Shown here piece after piece: positions 35,689 through 45,851 of a DNA stretch of 52,775 nucleotides (position 1 is the first letter of the stretch; the number at the start of each line of letters is the position of its first letter). A program made the position numbers and the translations under genes. Under the pieces are notes generated by a model. The model was not told the DNA's origin. It did no database searches and was given only the letters and a program-made list of their open reading frames with translations. Source of the stretch: a bacterium (GTDB lineage Bacteria > Sysuimicrobiota > Sysuimicrobiia > Sysuimicrobiales > Segetimicrobiaceae); NCBI GenBank assembly GCA_035945995.1, contig DASYZR010000023.1, positions 1-52,775 on the forward strand, read 5' to 3'.

Positions 35689-36978
35689 ATGGCCGTCCTG
35701 GTTGTCGGGTCGGGTGGCAGGGAGCACGCGTTGGCGTGGGCCCTCGCGCAAGAAGACCGGACGACCATACCCTATTGCGCTCCGGGAAATCCCGGCATCG
35801 CGTCCGTCGCAACGTGTCTTCCGTGCGCCCCCCTTGATTTTGACGCGCTCGCCGGCGAGGCCGTCCGACACGGCGTCGATATCACCATCGTCGGCCCCGA
35901 GGCGCCGCTGGCCGCCGGACTCGTGGACGCGTTCGCCACGCGCGGGCTTCGGGCGTTCGGCCCGACGCGGGCGGCCGCCGCGATCGAGTCCAGCAAGAGC
36001 TTCATGAAAACATTGTGCCGCCGCTACGAAATCCCGACGGCGCGGGCGCGCACCTTCGATGACCCGTCGGCGGCGCGTGACTATGTCCGCAGCGCCGGCC
36101 GTCCGCTGGTGGTCAAGGCCGACGGGCTCGCCGCGGGCAAGGGGGTCGTGATGGCGCGCTCCGCGGACGAGGCCGTCGCGGCCGTTGAGGACATGATGCG
36201 CGGCGGCCGGTTCGGCGAGGCCGGCGCCCGTGTGGTGGTCGAAGAGTGGCTCGAGGGCGACGAGGTCAGCATCTTTGGCCTGAGCGACGGAGTGCACATC
36301 GTCCCGCTGCTGCCGGCGCGCGATCACAAGCGGTTGTTCGACGGCGATCGCGGTCCCAACACCGGCGGGATGGGCGGGTACGCCCCGGCGCCGTCGGTCG
36401 ACGACGCGCTGCTCGGCCGGATCACCGACGAAATCCTCGAACCGGCGATCTGGGCCATGGCGCAGGAAGGGCGTCCCTATCGCGGGGTGCTGTACGCCGG
36501 GCTGATGCTTACCGGGGACGGGCCGCGCGTGCTCGAGTTCAACGCACGGTTCGGCGACCCTGAAGCCCAGCTCCTGATGCCGCTGCTCGCGTCGGGACTC
36601 CGCGACGCGGCGGACGCCGTCCTGGCCGGGCGCGTCGACCGGTGGCGTCCGCGCTGGCACGAGGGATACGCGGTGGGGGTGGCGCTCTGCGCGGGCGGCT
36701 ATCCCGACCGCCCCGAAGGCGGGATGCCCATCGACGGCATCCCCGCGGCGCGGGCGCTCCCCGGCGTGCTCGTGTTCCATGCCGGCACCGCCCTGCGCGA
36801 CGGCCGGCTTGTGGCCTCGGGCGGCCGCGTGCTCACCGTGGTCGGCCTGGGCTCGACGCTCGGGGAGGCGCGCGATCGCGCATACCGCGCGGCTGATCTC
36901 ATCTCGTTCGAAGGCAAGACGCTCCGGCGCGACATCGCTTGTGCCGCCGGCGCACATCGCGAGGTGACACAGGCATGA
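35689..36978 (+). CDS. purD: Phosphoribosylamine-glycine ligase
   Basis: It makes GAR from phosphoribosylamine, glycine and ATP. The 429-residue ATP-grasp protein starts [18 protein letters not shown]. Family motifs include [25 protein letters not shown] and [13 protein letters not shown], which holds metal ligands. The ATG is the first in frame after the promoter at 35564. It leads the 13.6-kb purine operon, with purE overlapping by ATGA. Confidence 0.96.
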   Translation: MAVLVVGSGGREHALAWALAQEDRTTIPYCAPGNPGIASVATCLPCAPLDFDALAGEAVRHGVDITIVGPEAPLAAGLVDAFATRGLRAFGPTRAAAAIESSKSFMKTLCRRYEIPTARARTFDDPSAARDYVRSAGRPLVVKADGLAAGKGVVMARSADEAVAAVEDMMRGGRFGEAGARVVVEEWLEGDEVSIFGLSDGVHIVPLLPARDHKRLFDGDRGPNTGGMGGYAPAPSVDDALLGRITDEILEPAIWAMAQEGRPYRGVLYAGLMLTGDGPRVLEFNARFGDPEAQLLMPLLASGLRDAADAVLAGRVDRWRPRWHEGYAVGVALCAGGYPDRPEGGMPIDGIPAARALPGVLVFHAGTALRDGRLVASGGRVLTVVGLGSTLGEARDRAYRAADLISFEGKTLRRDIACAAGAHREVTQA

Positions 36979-37577
36979 CGTCCGCCGCAGGAGGCCGCGC
37001 AGCGGCCGGAGGTCCCGCGCCAGACGGGGGGCCCCGTGTGCTCATCCTGATGGGCAGCGATTCCGATCTGCCGGTGATGCAGGAGGCCGGGCGCGTGCTC
37101 GGCGAGTTCGGCGTCCCCTTTGAGATCACGGTGGCGTCGGCGCACCGCTCTCCCGATCGCGCCGCAACGTACGCCCGCGAGGCCGAGGGCCGCGGCGTCC
37201 GCGTGATCATCGCCGGGGCGGGCGGGGCGGCCCACCTGGCGGGCATCCTGGCGGCCCACACGCCGCTCCCGGTGATCGGCGTGCCGCTCGGCGGCTCCGC
37301 GGTGAATGGGCTCGACGCGCTGCTCGCCACGGTGCAGATGCCGGCCGGCGTGCCGGTCGCCACCGTCGCGATCGGCGGCGCGCGCAACGCGGCGCTGCTC
37401 GCCGTGCAGATCCTTGCGACGGCGGACGACACTCTGCGGGATCGCTACCGCGCGTACAAAGCGCGCCTGGCCCGCGAGGTGGAGGAGAAGGCCGCGCGGA
37501 TCACCACCGCCGCGACGGGCGGGTTCGGCATGGCGCCGCCGCGCGCGGGCGATTCGGCGCGGCCGGAGACGCGCTGA
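36975..37577 (+). CDS. purE: N5-carboxyaminoimidazole ribonucleotide mutase (AIR carboxylase catalytic subunit)
   Basis: This 200-residue protein has the conserved [11 protein letters not shown], the catalytic SAHRSP loop and [10 protein letters not shown], followed by PVIGVPLGG. About 25 low-complexity residues precede the fold and ~30 follow it, making it longer than most PurE (~160-170). Class I PurE needs PurK to supply N5-CAIR; class II uses CO2 and AIR directly. No purK is present in this operon, so which reaction it catalyses is open. It overlaps purD by ATGA. Confidence 0.93.
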   Translation: MTSAAGGRAAAGGPAPDGGPRVLILMGSDSDLPVMQEAGRVLGEFGVPFEITVASAHRSPDRAATYAREAEGRGVRVIIAGAGGAAHLAGILAAHTPLPVIGVPLGGSAVNGLDALLATVQMPAGVPVATVAIGGARNAALLAVQILATADDTLRDRYRAYKARLAREVEEKAARITTAATGGFGMAPPRAGDSARPETR

Positions 37578-37578
37578 C

Positions 37579-38865
37579 ATGCCGGTCACCGCCGTGGTCG
37601 GGGCGCAGTGGGGCGACGAAGGGAAGGGCAAGGTCGTCGACACGCTGGCGAACCACGCCGACCTCGTTATCCGCTACAACGGGGGGAACAACGCCGGCCA
37701 TACGATCCAGAACCAGCACGGGACCTTCCGGCTCCACCTGCTGCCGTCCGGCATCTTCCATCCGGCCGCGCAGTGCGTGATCGGCCCCGGCGTCGTGGTC
37801 AACGCGGACGTCCTCCTCGCCGAAATCGCGGAGGTCGAGCGCGTCGGCGTCTCCACCGTCGGCCGCCTCTGGCTCGACGAGCGGGCGCACCTCATCTTCC
37901 CGCACCACATCGTGACCGACGAGCTCGAGGAAGCGGCGCGCGGCGGCCGGCCGCACGGGACGACCAAGCAGGGCATCTGGCCGGTCTACGGCGACAAGGC
38001 GGCGCGCATCGGCATCCGCCTGGGAGATCTCGTGGAAGAGGCGCACCTCGCGGAGCAACTGCAGTTCATCGCCGCGCGCAAGAGCGCGCTGCTGCGCGGC
38101 GTCTACCGCCACGAGCCGGTCGAGCCCGGCACGCTCATCGCCGCCTGCGCGCGGTGGGCCGACCGCCTGCGGCCGTACATCACCGACACCCATCCGATCA
38201 TCCAGGAGGCGCTCCGCGCCGACCGGGCGGTGCTGCTCGAAGGCCAGCTCGGCGTGATGCGCGATCTCGACTGGGGCCTCTATCCGTTCGTCACATCGTC
38301 GACCACGCTGCCCGGCGGCGCGAGCGCCGGCGCCGGCGTCCCCCCGGCGAGGATCACGCGCGTGCTCGGGGTGGCCAAGGCGTACACGACCGCCGTCGGC
38401 GCGGGCCCCATGCCGACGGAGATCGCCGACGAGACCGGCGACCGCCTCCGCGAGCTGGGGCAGGAGTACGGCGCGACGACCCGCCGGCCGCGGCGGTGCG
38501 GCTGGTTCGACGGCGTCGCGGCGCGATTCGCCGCCGAGGTCGCGGGATTCACGCACCTCGCCGTGATGAAGCTCGACGTCTTCGACACCTTCGAGACGGT
38601 GCGGCTGGGCGTCGCCTACCGGCTCGGCGACCGGACCATCCACGGCGTGCCCCACACGGCCGTGATGGCGCGCGTGGCCCCGGTCTACGAAGAGCTGCCG
38701 GGCTGGCGCCGCCCGACGCACGGGGCGCGGCGGCCGACCGACCTGCCGGTCGAGGCGCGGACGTTTCTGCGCCGGATCGAAGAAATCGTCGGCGTGCCGA
38801 TCGCCATGATCGGGGTCGGGCCGGAGCGCTCGGACGTGATCTTCGGTCAGGAGGGCTTCCAGTGA
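37579..38865 (+). CDS. purA: Adenylosuccinate synthetase
   Basis: This GTP-dependent enzyme converts IMP and aspartate to adenylosuccinate. The 428-residue protein begins with the P-loop GAQWGDEGKGKVVD and contains NGGNNAGHT, the GTTKQGIWPVYGDKAAR segment and VAKAYTTAVGAGPMPTE. Active-site residues look intact. Finding purA inside the IMP operon links AMP synthesis to the common pathway. The ATG is 1 nt after the purE stop; it overlaps purB by GTGA. Confidence 0.96.
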   Translation: MPVTAVVGAQWGDEGKGKVVDTLANHADLVIRYNGGNNAGHTIQNQHGTFRLHLLPSGIFHPAAQCVIGPGVVVNADVLLAEIAEVERVGVSTVGRLWLDERAHLIFPHHIVTDELEEAARGGRPHGTTKQGIWPVYGDKAARIGIRLGDLVEEAHLAEQLQFIAARKSALLRGVYRHEPVEPGTLIAACARWADRLRPYITDTHPIIQEALRADRAVLLEGQLGVMRDLDWGLYPFVTSSTTLPGGASAGAGVPPARITRVLGVAKAYTTAVGAGPMPTEIADETGDRLRELGQEYGATTRRPRRCGWFDGVAARFAAEVAGFTHLAVMKLDVFDTFETVRLGVAYRLGDRTIHGVPHTAVMARVAPVYEELPGWRRPTHGARRPTDLPVEARTFLRRIEEIVGVPIAMIGVGPERSDVIFGQEGFQ

Positions 38866-40202
38866 TCCCGCGCTACACCTCGCCGGAGATGGCGGCCCTG
38901 TGGAGTCCCGAGACGAAGTTTGCGACCTGGCTCGAAATCGAGCTGCTGGCGGCTGAGGCTCAGGCCCGGCTCGGAGAGATCCCGGCCGACGTGCCGCCGC
39001 GCCTCCGGGCCCGGGCGGGCGTGCCGAGCGCCGCCCGGATCGACGAGGTCGAGCAGGTCACCCGGCACGACGTCGTCGCGTTTCTGCGCGTCGTCGGCGA
39101 GACGGTGGGCGACGACGCGCGCTATCTCCACCGCGGCCTCGGATCGTCCGACGTGGTGGACACGGCGCAGTGCGTGCTGATGGTCCGCGCGGCGGACCTC
39201 ATCCACGCGGCCCTCGGGCGGCTCCACCAGGCGCTGGCCGTGCTGGCCCGAACCCACAAGCGGACGGTGATGGCCGGCCGGACCCACGGCATCCAGGCCG
39301 AGCCGATCACGCTCGGGCTGAAGGCGGCGCTGTGGTACACGGAGGTGGGCCGGGACCTGGAACGAATCGGGCGCGCGCGCGAGGTGATCGGCGTCGGGAA
39401 GCTCTCCGGCGAAGTCGGCACGTTCGCGCACACGCCGCCGGCCGTCGAAGCCTACGTGTGCGCGCGTCTCGGGCTTCGGCCGGCCCCGGTCTCGTCCCAG
39501 GTCATCCAGCGCGACCGGCACGCGGAGTACCTCGCACATCTCGCGGTCGCCGCGGGGACGCTGGAAAAGATCGCGACGGAGATCCGATCGCTGCAGCGCA
39601 CCGAGATCCGGGAGCTGGAGGAACCCTTCCGGACCGGGCAGACCGGGTCGTCGGCGATGCCGCACAAACGCAACCCGGTGACCTGCGAGCAGATCGCCGG
39701 ACTCGCGCGCGTGGTCCGCGGCTGCGCCGTGGCCGGCCTGGAGGACATCGCGCTGTGGGGCGAGCGTGACATTACCCACTCGTCCGTGGAACGGGTCGTC
39801 GTCCCGGACGCGACGACGGTCCTGGAGTACATGGCGCGCCGGCTCGCCGGGGTGATCGAGGGCCTGCGCGTGTACCCGGAGCAGATGCGCGCGAACATGG
39901 AGCGGACCGGCGGGCTCGTCTTCTCGCACCGCGTGCTGCTCGCGCTCCTCGCGCGGGGACTGAGTCGCGACGAGGCCTACCGCATCGTGCAGACCGCCGC
40001 GATGCAGGCGTGGGACGGCGGCGGGAACTTCCGCGATCTGATTCGCGCCGCGGGTGTGCTCCCGGAGCCGGAGCTGACGGCGTGCTTCGACCCCGCGCCG
40101 GCGCTCCGGTACGTCGACGAGATCTTCGTCCGAGCCGGCCTCGAGCCGGCCCGCGGCGATCCGGCAGCGCGGACGGAGAAGGAGGGGACACGCCATGGAT
40201 GA
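38862..40202 (+). CDS. purB: Adenylosuccinate lyase
   Basis: It acts twice in purine synthesis: on SAICAR and on adenylosuccinate. The 446-residue fumarase-superfamily protein has the flexible signature loop GSSAMPHKRNP carrying the catalytic Ser, HRGLGSSDVVDTAQ and GRTHGIQAEPITLG. The GTG at 38862 overlaps the purA stop. Its last 8 bp overlap purC. Its two substrates come from the neighbouring purC and purA products. Confidence 0.96.
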   Translation: MIPRYTSPEMAALWSPETKFATWLEIELLAAEAQARLGEIPADVPPRLRARAGVPSAARIDEVEQVTRHDVVAFLRVVGETVGDDARYLHRGLGSSDVVDTAQCVLMVRAADLIHAALGRLHQALAVLARTHKRTVMAGRTHGIQAEPITLGLKAALWYTEVGRDLERIGRAREVIGVGKLSGEVGTFAHTPPAVEAYVCARLGLRPAPVSSQVIQRDRHAEYLAHLAVAAGTLEKIATEIRSLQRTEIRELEEPFRTGQTGSSAMPHKRNPVTCEQIAGLARVVRGCAVAGLEDIALWGERDITHSSVERVVVPDATTVLEYMARRLAGVIEGLRVYPEQMRANMERTGGLVFSHRVLLALLARGLSRDEAYRIVQTAAMQAWDGGGNFRDLIRAAGVLPEPELTACFDPAPALRYVDEIFVRAGLEPARGDPAARTEKEGTRHG

Positions 40203-41139
40203 CACGAGCCGCAGCGATACCCGCTCGCCGGCGGTCATGGAGACGCACCTCGACCTGCCGCTCATGGGCCGCGGCAAGGTCCGCGACATGTACGAGGCGG
40301 GCAGGTACCTGCTGATCGTGGCGACCGACCGCCTGTCCGCGTTCGACTGCGTGCTGGCGACCGGGATCCCGGACCGCGGGCGCGTGCTGACCGGGCTCTC
40401 CGCCTTCTGGTTCGAGCGGCTCCGCGGCATCGTCCCGAACCATTTCGTCACGATCGACCCCGCCGCGTTCCCGCCGGAGGCGCAGGCGCACCGGGAGATG
40501 CTGGACGGCCGCGCGATGCTGGTGGAGCGCTGCCGGCGCGTCGACTTCGAGTGCGTCGTCCGCGGCTACCTCGCCGGGTCGGCCTGGAAGGAATACCGTG
40601 ACAGTGGAACGGCGTGCGGGATCCCGCTGCCGGCCGGGCTCGCGCTCGGGAGCCGGTTGCCGCACCCGATCTTCACGCCGGCGACCAAGAACGATCGGGG
40701 CCACGACGAGAACATCACGGCCGCGGCGATGGCGGTCCGCATCGGCGAGCCGCTGGCGCGCCGGCTGGAGGCGGCGAGTCTCGCCCTGTACGGCGAGGCC
40801 GCCGCGGTCGCGGACCGGGCCGGCTTCGTGCTGGTGGATACCAAGTTCGAGTTCGGCATCCCGTCTGCCGCGGGACGAACGGCGCGGGGCGACGAGGTCG
40901 TGCTGATCGACGAAGCCGTGACGCCGGACTCGTCCCGGTTTTGGGACGCGCGCACGTACGCGGCCACCGGGTCGACCGAGAGCTACGACAAGCAGGTGGT
41001 CCGGGATTACCTCGAGCAGAGCGGATGGAACAAGCAACCACCGCCCCCGGCGCTGCCCCCCGACATCGTCGAGGCGGCCCGAAGCCGGTATCTTGACGTG
41101 TACCGGCGTATCACGGGCCGGCGGCTGGAGGAGCGCTGA
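40195..41139 (+). CDS. purC: Phosphoribosylaminoimidazole-succinocarboxamide synthase
   Basis: It joins CAIR and aspartate to give SAICAR. The 314-residue protein has MGRGKVRDMYEAG, VATDRLSAFDC, FECVVRGYLAGSAW and the C-terminal DTKFEFGIP and TPDSSRFWDA motifs. At ~310 residues it belongs to the longer (yeast and Gram-negative-like) subfamily; many Firmicutes have ~240-residue versions. The ATG at 40195 overlaps purB by 8 bp and follows GGAGGGGA. It ends in a TGATG overlap with purS. Confidence 0.96.
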   Translation: MDDTSRSDTRSPAVMETHLDLPLMGRGKVRDMYEAGRYLLIVATDRLSAFDCVLATGIPDRGRVLTGLSAFWFERLRGIVPNHFVTIDPAAFPPEAQAHREMLDGRAMLVERCRRVDFECVVRGYLAGSAWKEYRDSGTACGIPLPAGLALGSRLPHPIFTPATKNDRGHDENITAAAMAVRIGEPLARRLEAASLALYGEAAAVADRAGFVLVDTKFEFGIPSAAGRTARGDEVVLIDEAVTPDSSRFWDARTYAATGSTESYDKQVVRDYLEQSGWNKQPPPPALPPDIVEAARSRYLDVYRRITGRRLEER

Positions 41140-41396
41140 TGGCGCCGACGGCCACGGGGGTGCGCACCGTGCGCGTGACGGTCCAGCTCAAACCCGGCGT
41201 GTTGGACGCGCAGGGCCAGGCGATCCAGAAGGGCCTGGACGCGCTCGGCCACACCGGCGTGCGCGCGGTGCGCGCCGGCCGGTACTTCGAGCTCGAAGTC
41301 GAGGACGGACCGGATTTGGACGCGCGGGTCCGGGCGATGTGCGACGGATTGCTCGCCAACACACTGATCGAGGACTTCCGGTACGACATCGCATGA
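41139..41396 (+). CDS. purS: FGAM synthase subunit PurS
   Basis: This 85-residue small subunit bridges PurQ and PurL in three-part FGAM synthase. The pattern VRVTVQLKPGVLDAQGQAIQKGLDALGH, described here in part, and the ending RYFELEVEDG ... LIEDFRYDIA are typical; separate PurS proteins occur with the short PurL of Gram-positives and archaea. The ATG shares a base with the purC stop (TGATG). A 43-nt gap with no feature separates it from purQ. Confidence 0.95.
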   Translation: MAPTATGVRTVRVTVQLKPGVLDAQGQAIQKGLDALGHTGVRAVRAGRYFELEVEDGPDLDARVRAMCDGLLANTLIEDFRYDIA

Positions 41397-41439
41397 GGGC
41401 CGTCGCACGCTCGACGTCGCATGACGCGGAGGGGCTGAG

Positions 41440-42186
41440 GTGAGGATCGGCATCGTGGTGTTTCCGGGCAGCAACTGCGACGCGGATACGTACCATGCCG
41501 TCCGCGACGTCCTGGGACAGCAGGCGGTCTACGTGTGGCACCGGGAAACCTCCCTCGACGGCCTCGACGCGGTGATTCTCCCGGGCGGCTTCTCCTACGG
41601 GGATTACCTTCGGGCCGGCGCCATCGCGGCCACATCCCCGGTGGTGCGCGCGCTGCCGGCGTACGCGGCGGCCGGCCGGCCGGTGCTCGGGATCTGCAAC
41701 GGGTTCCAGACGCTGGTCGAGACGCGCCTCCTCCCCGGGAGCCTGCTGCTCAACGCGTCCGGCGAGTTCCGATGCCGGGACGTCCACGTCCGGGTCGAAC
41801 GCACGGACACGCCCTTTACATGTGCGATGCGGGAGGGTGAGGTGTTGCGCGCGCCGATCGCCCACGCCGAGGGCCGGTACCACGTGACGGAGCGGGCGCT
41901 GGCGCGGCTCACGCTGGAACGGCAGATCGTGTTCCGCTACTGCGACCCGGCCGGGCAAGTCACCCTGGCCGCCAACCCGAACGGCGCCGTGGACAACATC
42001 GCGGGCGTCGCGAGCGTGTCCGGTACCGTGGTCGGACTCATGCCCCATCCCGAGCGGGCCAGCGAGGCGATCGTGGGGAGCGCGGACGGCCTGCGCGTCT
42101 TCGAATCGCTCATGCGGTGGGTGGCCGCGCCGCCTCGTTCCGAGGCGGCCGCGGCCGCATCTCCCGGGGCGGCGGGGGACCGGTGA
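41440..42186 (+). CDS. purQ: FGAM synthase glutaminase subunit PurQ
   Basis: It supplies ammonia from glutamine to PurL. The 248-residue class I glutamine amidotransferase has nucleophile Cys86 (GICNGFQ), and the His-Glu pair in LMPHPERA. PGSNCD and GGFSYGDYLRAGA are also diagnostic. The GTG follows GGAGGGGCTGA. A ~20-residue Ala-rich tail extends beyond the fold, and the stop overlaps the purL start. Confidence 0.96.
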   Translation: MRIGIVVFPGSNCDADTYHAVRDVLGQQAVYVWHRETSLDGLDAVILPGGFSYGDYLRAGAIAATSPVVRALPAYAAAGRPVLGICNGFQTLVETRLLPGSLLLNASGEFRCRDVHVRVERTDTPFTCAMREGEVLRAPIAHAEGRYHVTERALARLTLERQIVFRYCDPAGQVTLAANPNGAVDNIAGVASVSGTVVGLMPHPERASEAIVGSADGLRVFESLMRWVAAPPRSEAAAAASPGAAGDR

Positions 42187-44399
42187 CGATGGTCGTCGAG
42201 TCGACCGCGACACCGGAGCGGGCGCTCGGCGCGCTCCGGCCCGACGAGTACACCGAGGTATGCCGGCGGTTGGGACGCGATCCCACGCCCGCGGAACTCG
42301 GCATGTTCGGCGTCATGTGGAGCGAGCACTGCGCGTACAAGCACTCTCGCGCGGCGCTGCGCCGGTTGCCGGTGACGGGGCGGGGCGTCCTGCGCGGGCC
42401 CGGGGAGAACGCCGGGGCCGTCGACGCGGGCGAGGGGTGGGCCGCCGTCTTTAAGATCGAGAGCCACAACCACCCGAGCGCGGTGGCGCCGTTCCACGGC
42501 GCCGCCACCGGGGTGGGCGGCATCATCCGGGACATCCTGGCCATGGGCGCGCGTCCGATCGCGCTCCTGGACTCGCTGCGGTTCGGGCCGCTCGACGATC
42601 CGGCGGTCGTCCCGCTCGCCCGCGGCGTCGTCGCGGGGATCGCCGCGTATGGGAACAGCATCGGCGTCCCGACGGTCGGAGGGGAGTTGCGGTGCGCGCC
42701 GTGTTACCGCGGGAATCCGCTCGTCAACGTCGCCTGTCTCGGGCTCGTCCGGGCCGACCGTCTCATGACGTCTCGCGCGGCCGGTCCGGGGAACGCGGTC
42801 GTCTACCTGGGGGCGCGGACGGGGCGGGACGGCATGCAGGGCGCGGCGTTCGCGTCGGCCGAGCTCGCCGGCAATCCGACCGACCGGTCCGCCGTGCAGA
42901 TGGGCGATCCGTTCACCGGGAAGCTGTTGATCGAGGCCACACTGGAGGCCATCGCCACCGGCGCGGTGGTGGCCCTGCAGGATATGGGCGCCGCGGGCCT
43001 GACGTGCGCTCTCTCGGAGATGTCGGCCCGCGGCGGCGTGGGCATGGACGTCGACGTGCGGCTCGTCCCCCGGCGCGAAGAGGGCATGACGCCGGAGGAG
43101 GTCCTGCTGTCCGAATCGCAGGAGCGGATGCTGCTGGTCGTGGCGGCCGGCCGCGAGGACGATGTGCTCGGGGTCGCCCGGCGCTGGGACCTGCCGGCGG
43201 TCGTCATCGGGCGCGTCGTCGCCGAACCGGTCCTGACCGTCCGCGACGGGGAGCGGACCATCGTCCGGCTCGATCCGCGGCACATCACCGATGCCCCGGT
43301 GTACGCGCCGGCGGCGGCGCCGCCCGCCTATCTCGAAGAGGCGCGGCGTCTCGATCTCGAGACGATTCCGGTCGCCGACCCCGCCGCGTCCCTGCTGGCG
43401 CTCCTGCGCGCACCCGGCACGGCGAGCGCCCGGTGGGTGTTCCGGCAGTACGATCACATGATCCAGACCAACACCGTCGTCGCGCCCGGCGCGGACGCGG
43501 CGGTGCTGCGCCTCAAGGGCGCGCCGCCCCGCGGCCTCGCCCTCGCGGTGGACGGGAACGGGCGGTACAGCTACCTCGACCCGTACGCGGGCGGTATGCT
43601 CGCGGTCCTCGAGGCCGCGCAGAACCTCGCGTGCGCCGGCGCGGCGCCGGCCGCGGTCACGGATTGCCTCAACTTTGCGAGTCCGGAGCGGCCCGAGGTC
43701 TTCTGGACGTTCAGCCAGACCGTCGACGGCATCGCGCGGGCCTGCGAAGCGCTCGAGGTGCCCGTCGTCGGCGGGAACGTGAGCTTTTACAATGAGGCCG
43801 GCCAGACGATCTATCCGACTCCAATCGTCGCCATGCTCGGCTGTGTGGAGGACGTGCGCCGGCACGCCACGCCGGGCTGGAAGGCGGAGGGCGACGTCGT
43901 CGTGCTCCTCGGCGACGGCCTGCCCGCCCTCGACGCCTCCGAGTATCTCGAGGTGGTGCACGGCCGTGTCGCGGGCCGCCTGCGGGAGCCGGATGTGCTC
44001 CGCGTGGCGCACACGATCCGGTGCGTGCGGGACGCGATCGCCGCGGGGCTGCTCCGGTCGGCCCACGACTGCGCCGAGGGCGGCATCGCGGTGGCGCTGG
44101 CCGAGTGTTCCGCGTCGGCCGGGCTCGGCGCGCGGGTCGCGCTCCGCGGCGGCCTGCGCGCCGACGCGGCGCTCTTCGGCGAAGCGATCGGGCGCATCGT
44201 CGCGTCGGTCCGCGCCGACCAGATCTCCGATCTGCTGAACCTCGCGCGGCGGTTCGACGTGCCTGTCCAGGTCATCGGCACGGCCGGGGGGGACCGCTTG
44301 ATCGTCGGCGCGGACGGGGTCCCCGAGGGCCGTCCGTGGCTCGATCTGCCGGTGAGGGCGCTCGCGCTGGCCTGGGATTCGACCGACAAGGAGCCGTGA
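42183..44399 (+). CDS. purL: FGAM synthase large subunit PurL (short form)
   Basis: It converts FGAR to FGAM with ATP and ammonia. The 738-residue protein is the small PurL that works with PurS and PurQ. Motifs: MWSEHCAYKHS, FKIESHNHPSAV, GAATGVGGIIRDI, and the second-half GNVSFYNE and AHDCAEGG. The GTG at 42183 overlaps purQ; ATG 42189 is an alternative two codons on. It overlaps purF by GTGA. Confidence 0.96.
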   Translation: MTMVVESTATPERALGALRPDEYTEVCRRLGRDPTPAELGMFGVMWSEHCAYKHSRAALRRLPVTGRGVLRGPGENAGAVDAGEGWAAVFKIESHNHPSAVAPFHGAATGVGGIIRDILAMGARPIALLDSLRFGPLDDPAVVPLARGVVAGIAAYGNSIGVPTVGGELRCAPCYRGNPLVNVACLGLVRADRLMTSRAAGPGNAVVYLGARTGRDGMQGAAFASAELAGNPTDRSAVQMGDPFTGKLLIEATLEAIATGAVVALQDMGAAGLTCALSEMSARGGVGMDVDVRLVPRREEGMTPEEVLLSESQERMLLVVAAGREDDVLGVARRWDLPAVVIGRVVAEPVLTVRDGERTIVRLDPRHITDAPVYAPAAAPPAYLEEARRLDLETIPVADPAASLLALLRAPGTASARWVFRQYDHMIQTNTVVAPGADAAVLRLKGAPPRGLALAVDGNGRYSYLDPYAGGMLAVLEAAQNLACAGAAPAAVTDCLNFASPERPEVFWTFSQTVDGIARACEALEVPVVGGNVSFYNEAGQTIYPTPIVAMLGCVEDVRRHATPGWKAEGDVVVLLGDGLPALDASEYLEVVHGRVAGRLREPDVLRVAHTIRCVRDAIAAGLLRSAHDCAEGGIAVALAECSASAGLGARVALRGGLRADAALFGEAIGRIVASVRADQISDLLNLARRFDVPVQVIGTAGGDRLIVGADGVPEGRPWLDLPVRALALAWDSTDKEP

Positions 44400-45844
44400 G
44401 CGACGTGCTGACGAGTCCCTGGGACAAGCTTCGCGAAGAGTGCGGCGTCTTCGGGATCCGCACGCAGGCCGCCGCGGCGCCGTACGTCCACCTGGGCCTC
44501 TACGCGCTGCAGCACCGCGGCCAGGAGAGCGCCGGTATCGCCACCTGGGACGGGTCGCACACGCATTTGGTCAAGGACATGGGGCTCGTGGCGCAGGTGT
44601 TCACGCCCGAACGGCTGGCCGGGCTGCCCGGCGGCGTCGGCATCGGGCACGTGCGGTACTCGACGATGGGTGGAGCGCGGCTCGAGAACGCCCAGCCGTT
44701 CGTGGAAGAGACGCCGTGGGGGACCTTGGCGCTGGCCCACAACGGCAATCTCGTCAACGCGCCGATGCTGCGGGCCGCGCTCGAGGACGCGGGCTGCCTG
44801 TTCCACGCGACGTCCGACACCGAGGTCATGACCAAACTCATCGCCACGGCGCCGGCGGCCACGATCGAGGAAGCGGTCGCCTACTGCATGGACCTCATCC
44901 TCGGCGCCTACACGACCGTCGCGCTCATCGGCGAGACGCTGATGGCGTTTCGCGACGCCCATGGGATCCGGCCGCTCGCGATGGGGCGTCTCGGGAACGA
45001 CATCGTCTTCGCCTCCGAAAGCTGTGCGTTCGATCACGTCGGGGCCGTGGCCGTGCGGGAGGTCGCGCCGGGTGAGCTGCTGCTGGCCGGGCCCGGCGGG
45101 CTGCGGTCGATCCAGGTGCTGTCCCCTCAGGGACGGGCGTCGTGCGTCTTCGAGTACATCTACTTCGCGCGCCCGGACAGCGTGCTCGAGTCGCAGAACG
45201 TGCACCACGTCCGCCGGCGCATGGGCCGCGTCCTCGCACGCGAGCATCCCGCGGGGGCCGACGCCGTGATCGCCGTCCCGGATTCCGGCACCTCGTCCGC
45301 GATGGGCTACGCGGAAACCGTGGGCGTGCCGCACGAAGTCGGATTGATCAAGAACCGGTACATCGGACGGACGTTCATCCAACCCGATCCGTCGATGCGC
45401 GACTTCGGCGTGCGGGTCAAGCTGAACGCCGTCCGCGAGGTGATCGAAGGCCGGCGCATCGTGCTCGTCGACGACTCGATCGTGCGCGGCACGACGAGCC
45501 GCCAGATCGTGCGGTTGCTGCGGCAGGTGGGGGCGCGGGAGGTGCACGTGCGAATCTCGTCGCCGCCGATCCGGCACGCCTGCTTCTACGGCATCGACAC
45601 CAGCAACCGCGGCGAGCTCGTGGCCTCCCGCCTGTCCGTGGAGGAGATCCGGCGGGAGATCGAAGCCGACACCCTCGGGTACCTCAGCGTCGAGGGACTG
45701 GTCGAGGCGCTCGGCCTGCCGCGGCCGCACTTGTGCCTCGCCTGCCTCACCGGCGCGTATCCGACCGAGACGCCGACCGAAGCGCTGGCCGGACGGCTCG
45801 CGCTCGAGCCGCGGGCGCCGGCGATCGGGACGCCGCACGCGTAG
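44396..45844 (+). CDS. purF: Amidophosphoribosyltransferase (Fe-S, propeptide type)
   Basis: This is the first committed enzyme of purine synthesis. The 482-residue protein carries a 15-residue propeptide before nucleophile Cys16 (EECGVFG), as in Bacillus, so maturation by cleavage is expected. The PRPP loop is IVLVDDSIVRGTTS. Candidate [4Fe-4S] ligands are in SCVFEYIYFARPD, HACFYGID and the CxxC of LCLACLTGAYPTE, which matches the oxygen-sensitive Gram-positive type. Feedback control by nucleotides is known in the family. Confidence 0.96.
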   Translation: MSDVLTSPWDKLREECGVFGIRTQAAAAPYVHLGLYALQHRGQESAGIATWDGSHTHLVKDMGLVAQVFTPERLAGLPGGVGIGHVRYSTMGGARLENAQPFVEETPWGTLALAHNGNLVNAPMLRAALEDAGCLFHATSDTEVMTKLIATAPAATIEEAVAYCMDLILGAYTTVALIGETLMAFRDAHGIRPLAMGRLGNDIVFASESCAFDHVGAVAVREVAPGELLLAGPGGLRSIQVLSPQGRASCVFEYIYFARPDSVLESQNVHHVRRRMGRVLAREHPAGADAVIAVPDSGTSSAMGYAETVGVPHEVGLIKNRYIGRTFIQPDPSMRDFGVRVKLNAVREVIEGRRIVLVDDSIVRGTTSRQIVRLLRQVGAREVHVRISSPPIRHACFYGIDTSNRGELVASRLSVEEIRREIEADTLGYLSVEGLVEALGLPRPHLCLACLTGAYPTETPTEALAGRLALEPRAPAIGTPHA

Positions 45845-45851
45845 TCCCGGC

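Noticed and set aside
34312-36957. A minus-strand open frame spanning purD, the intergenic promoter region and fabF
   Set aside because: It crosses two real genes and their promoters in a different frame and has no motifs.
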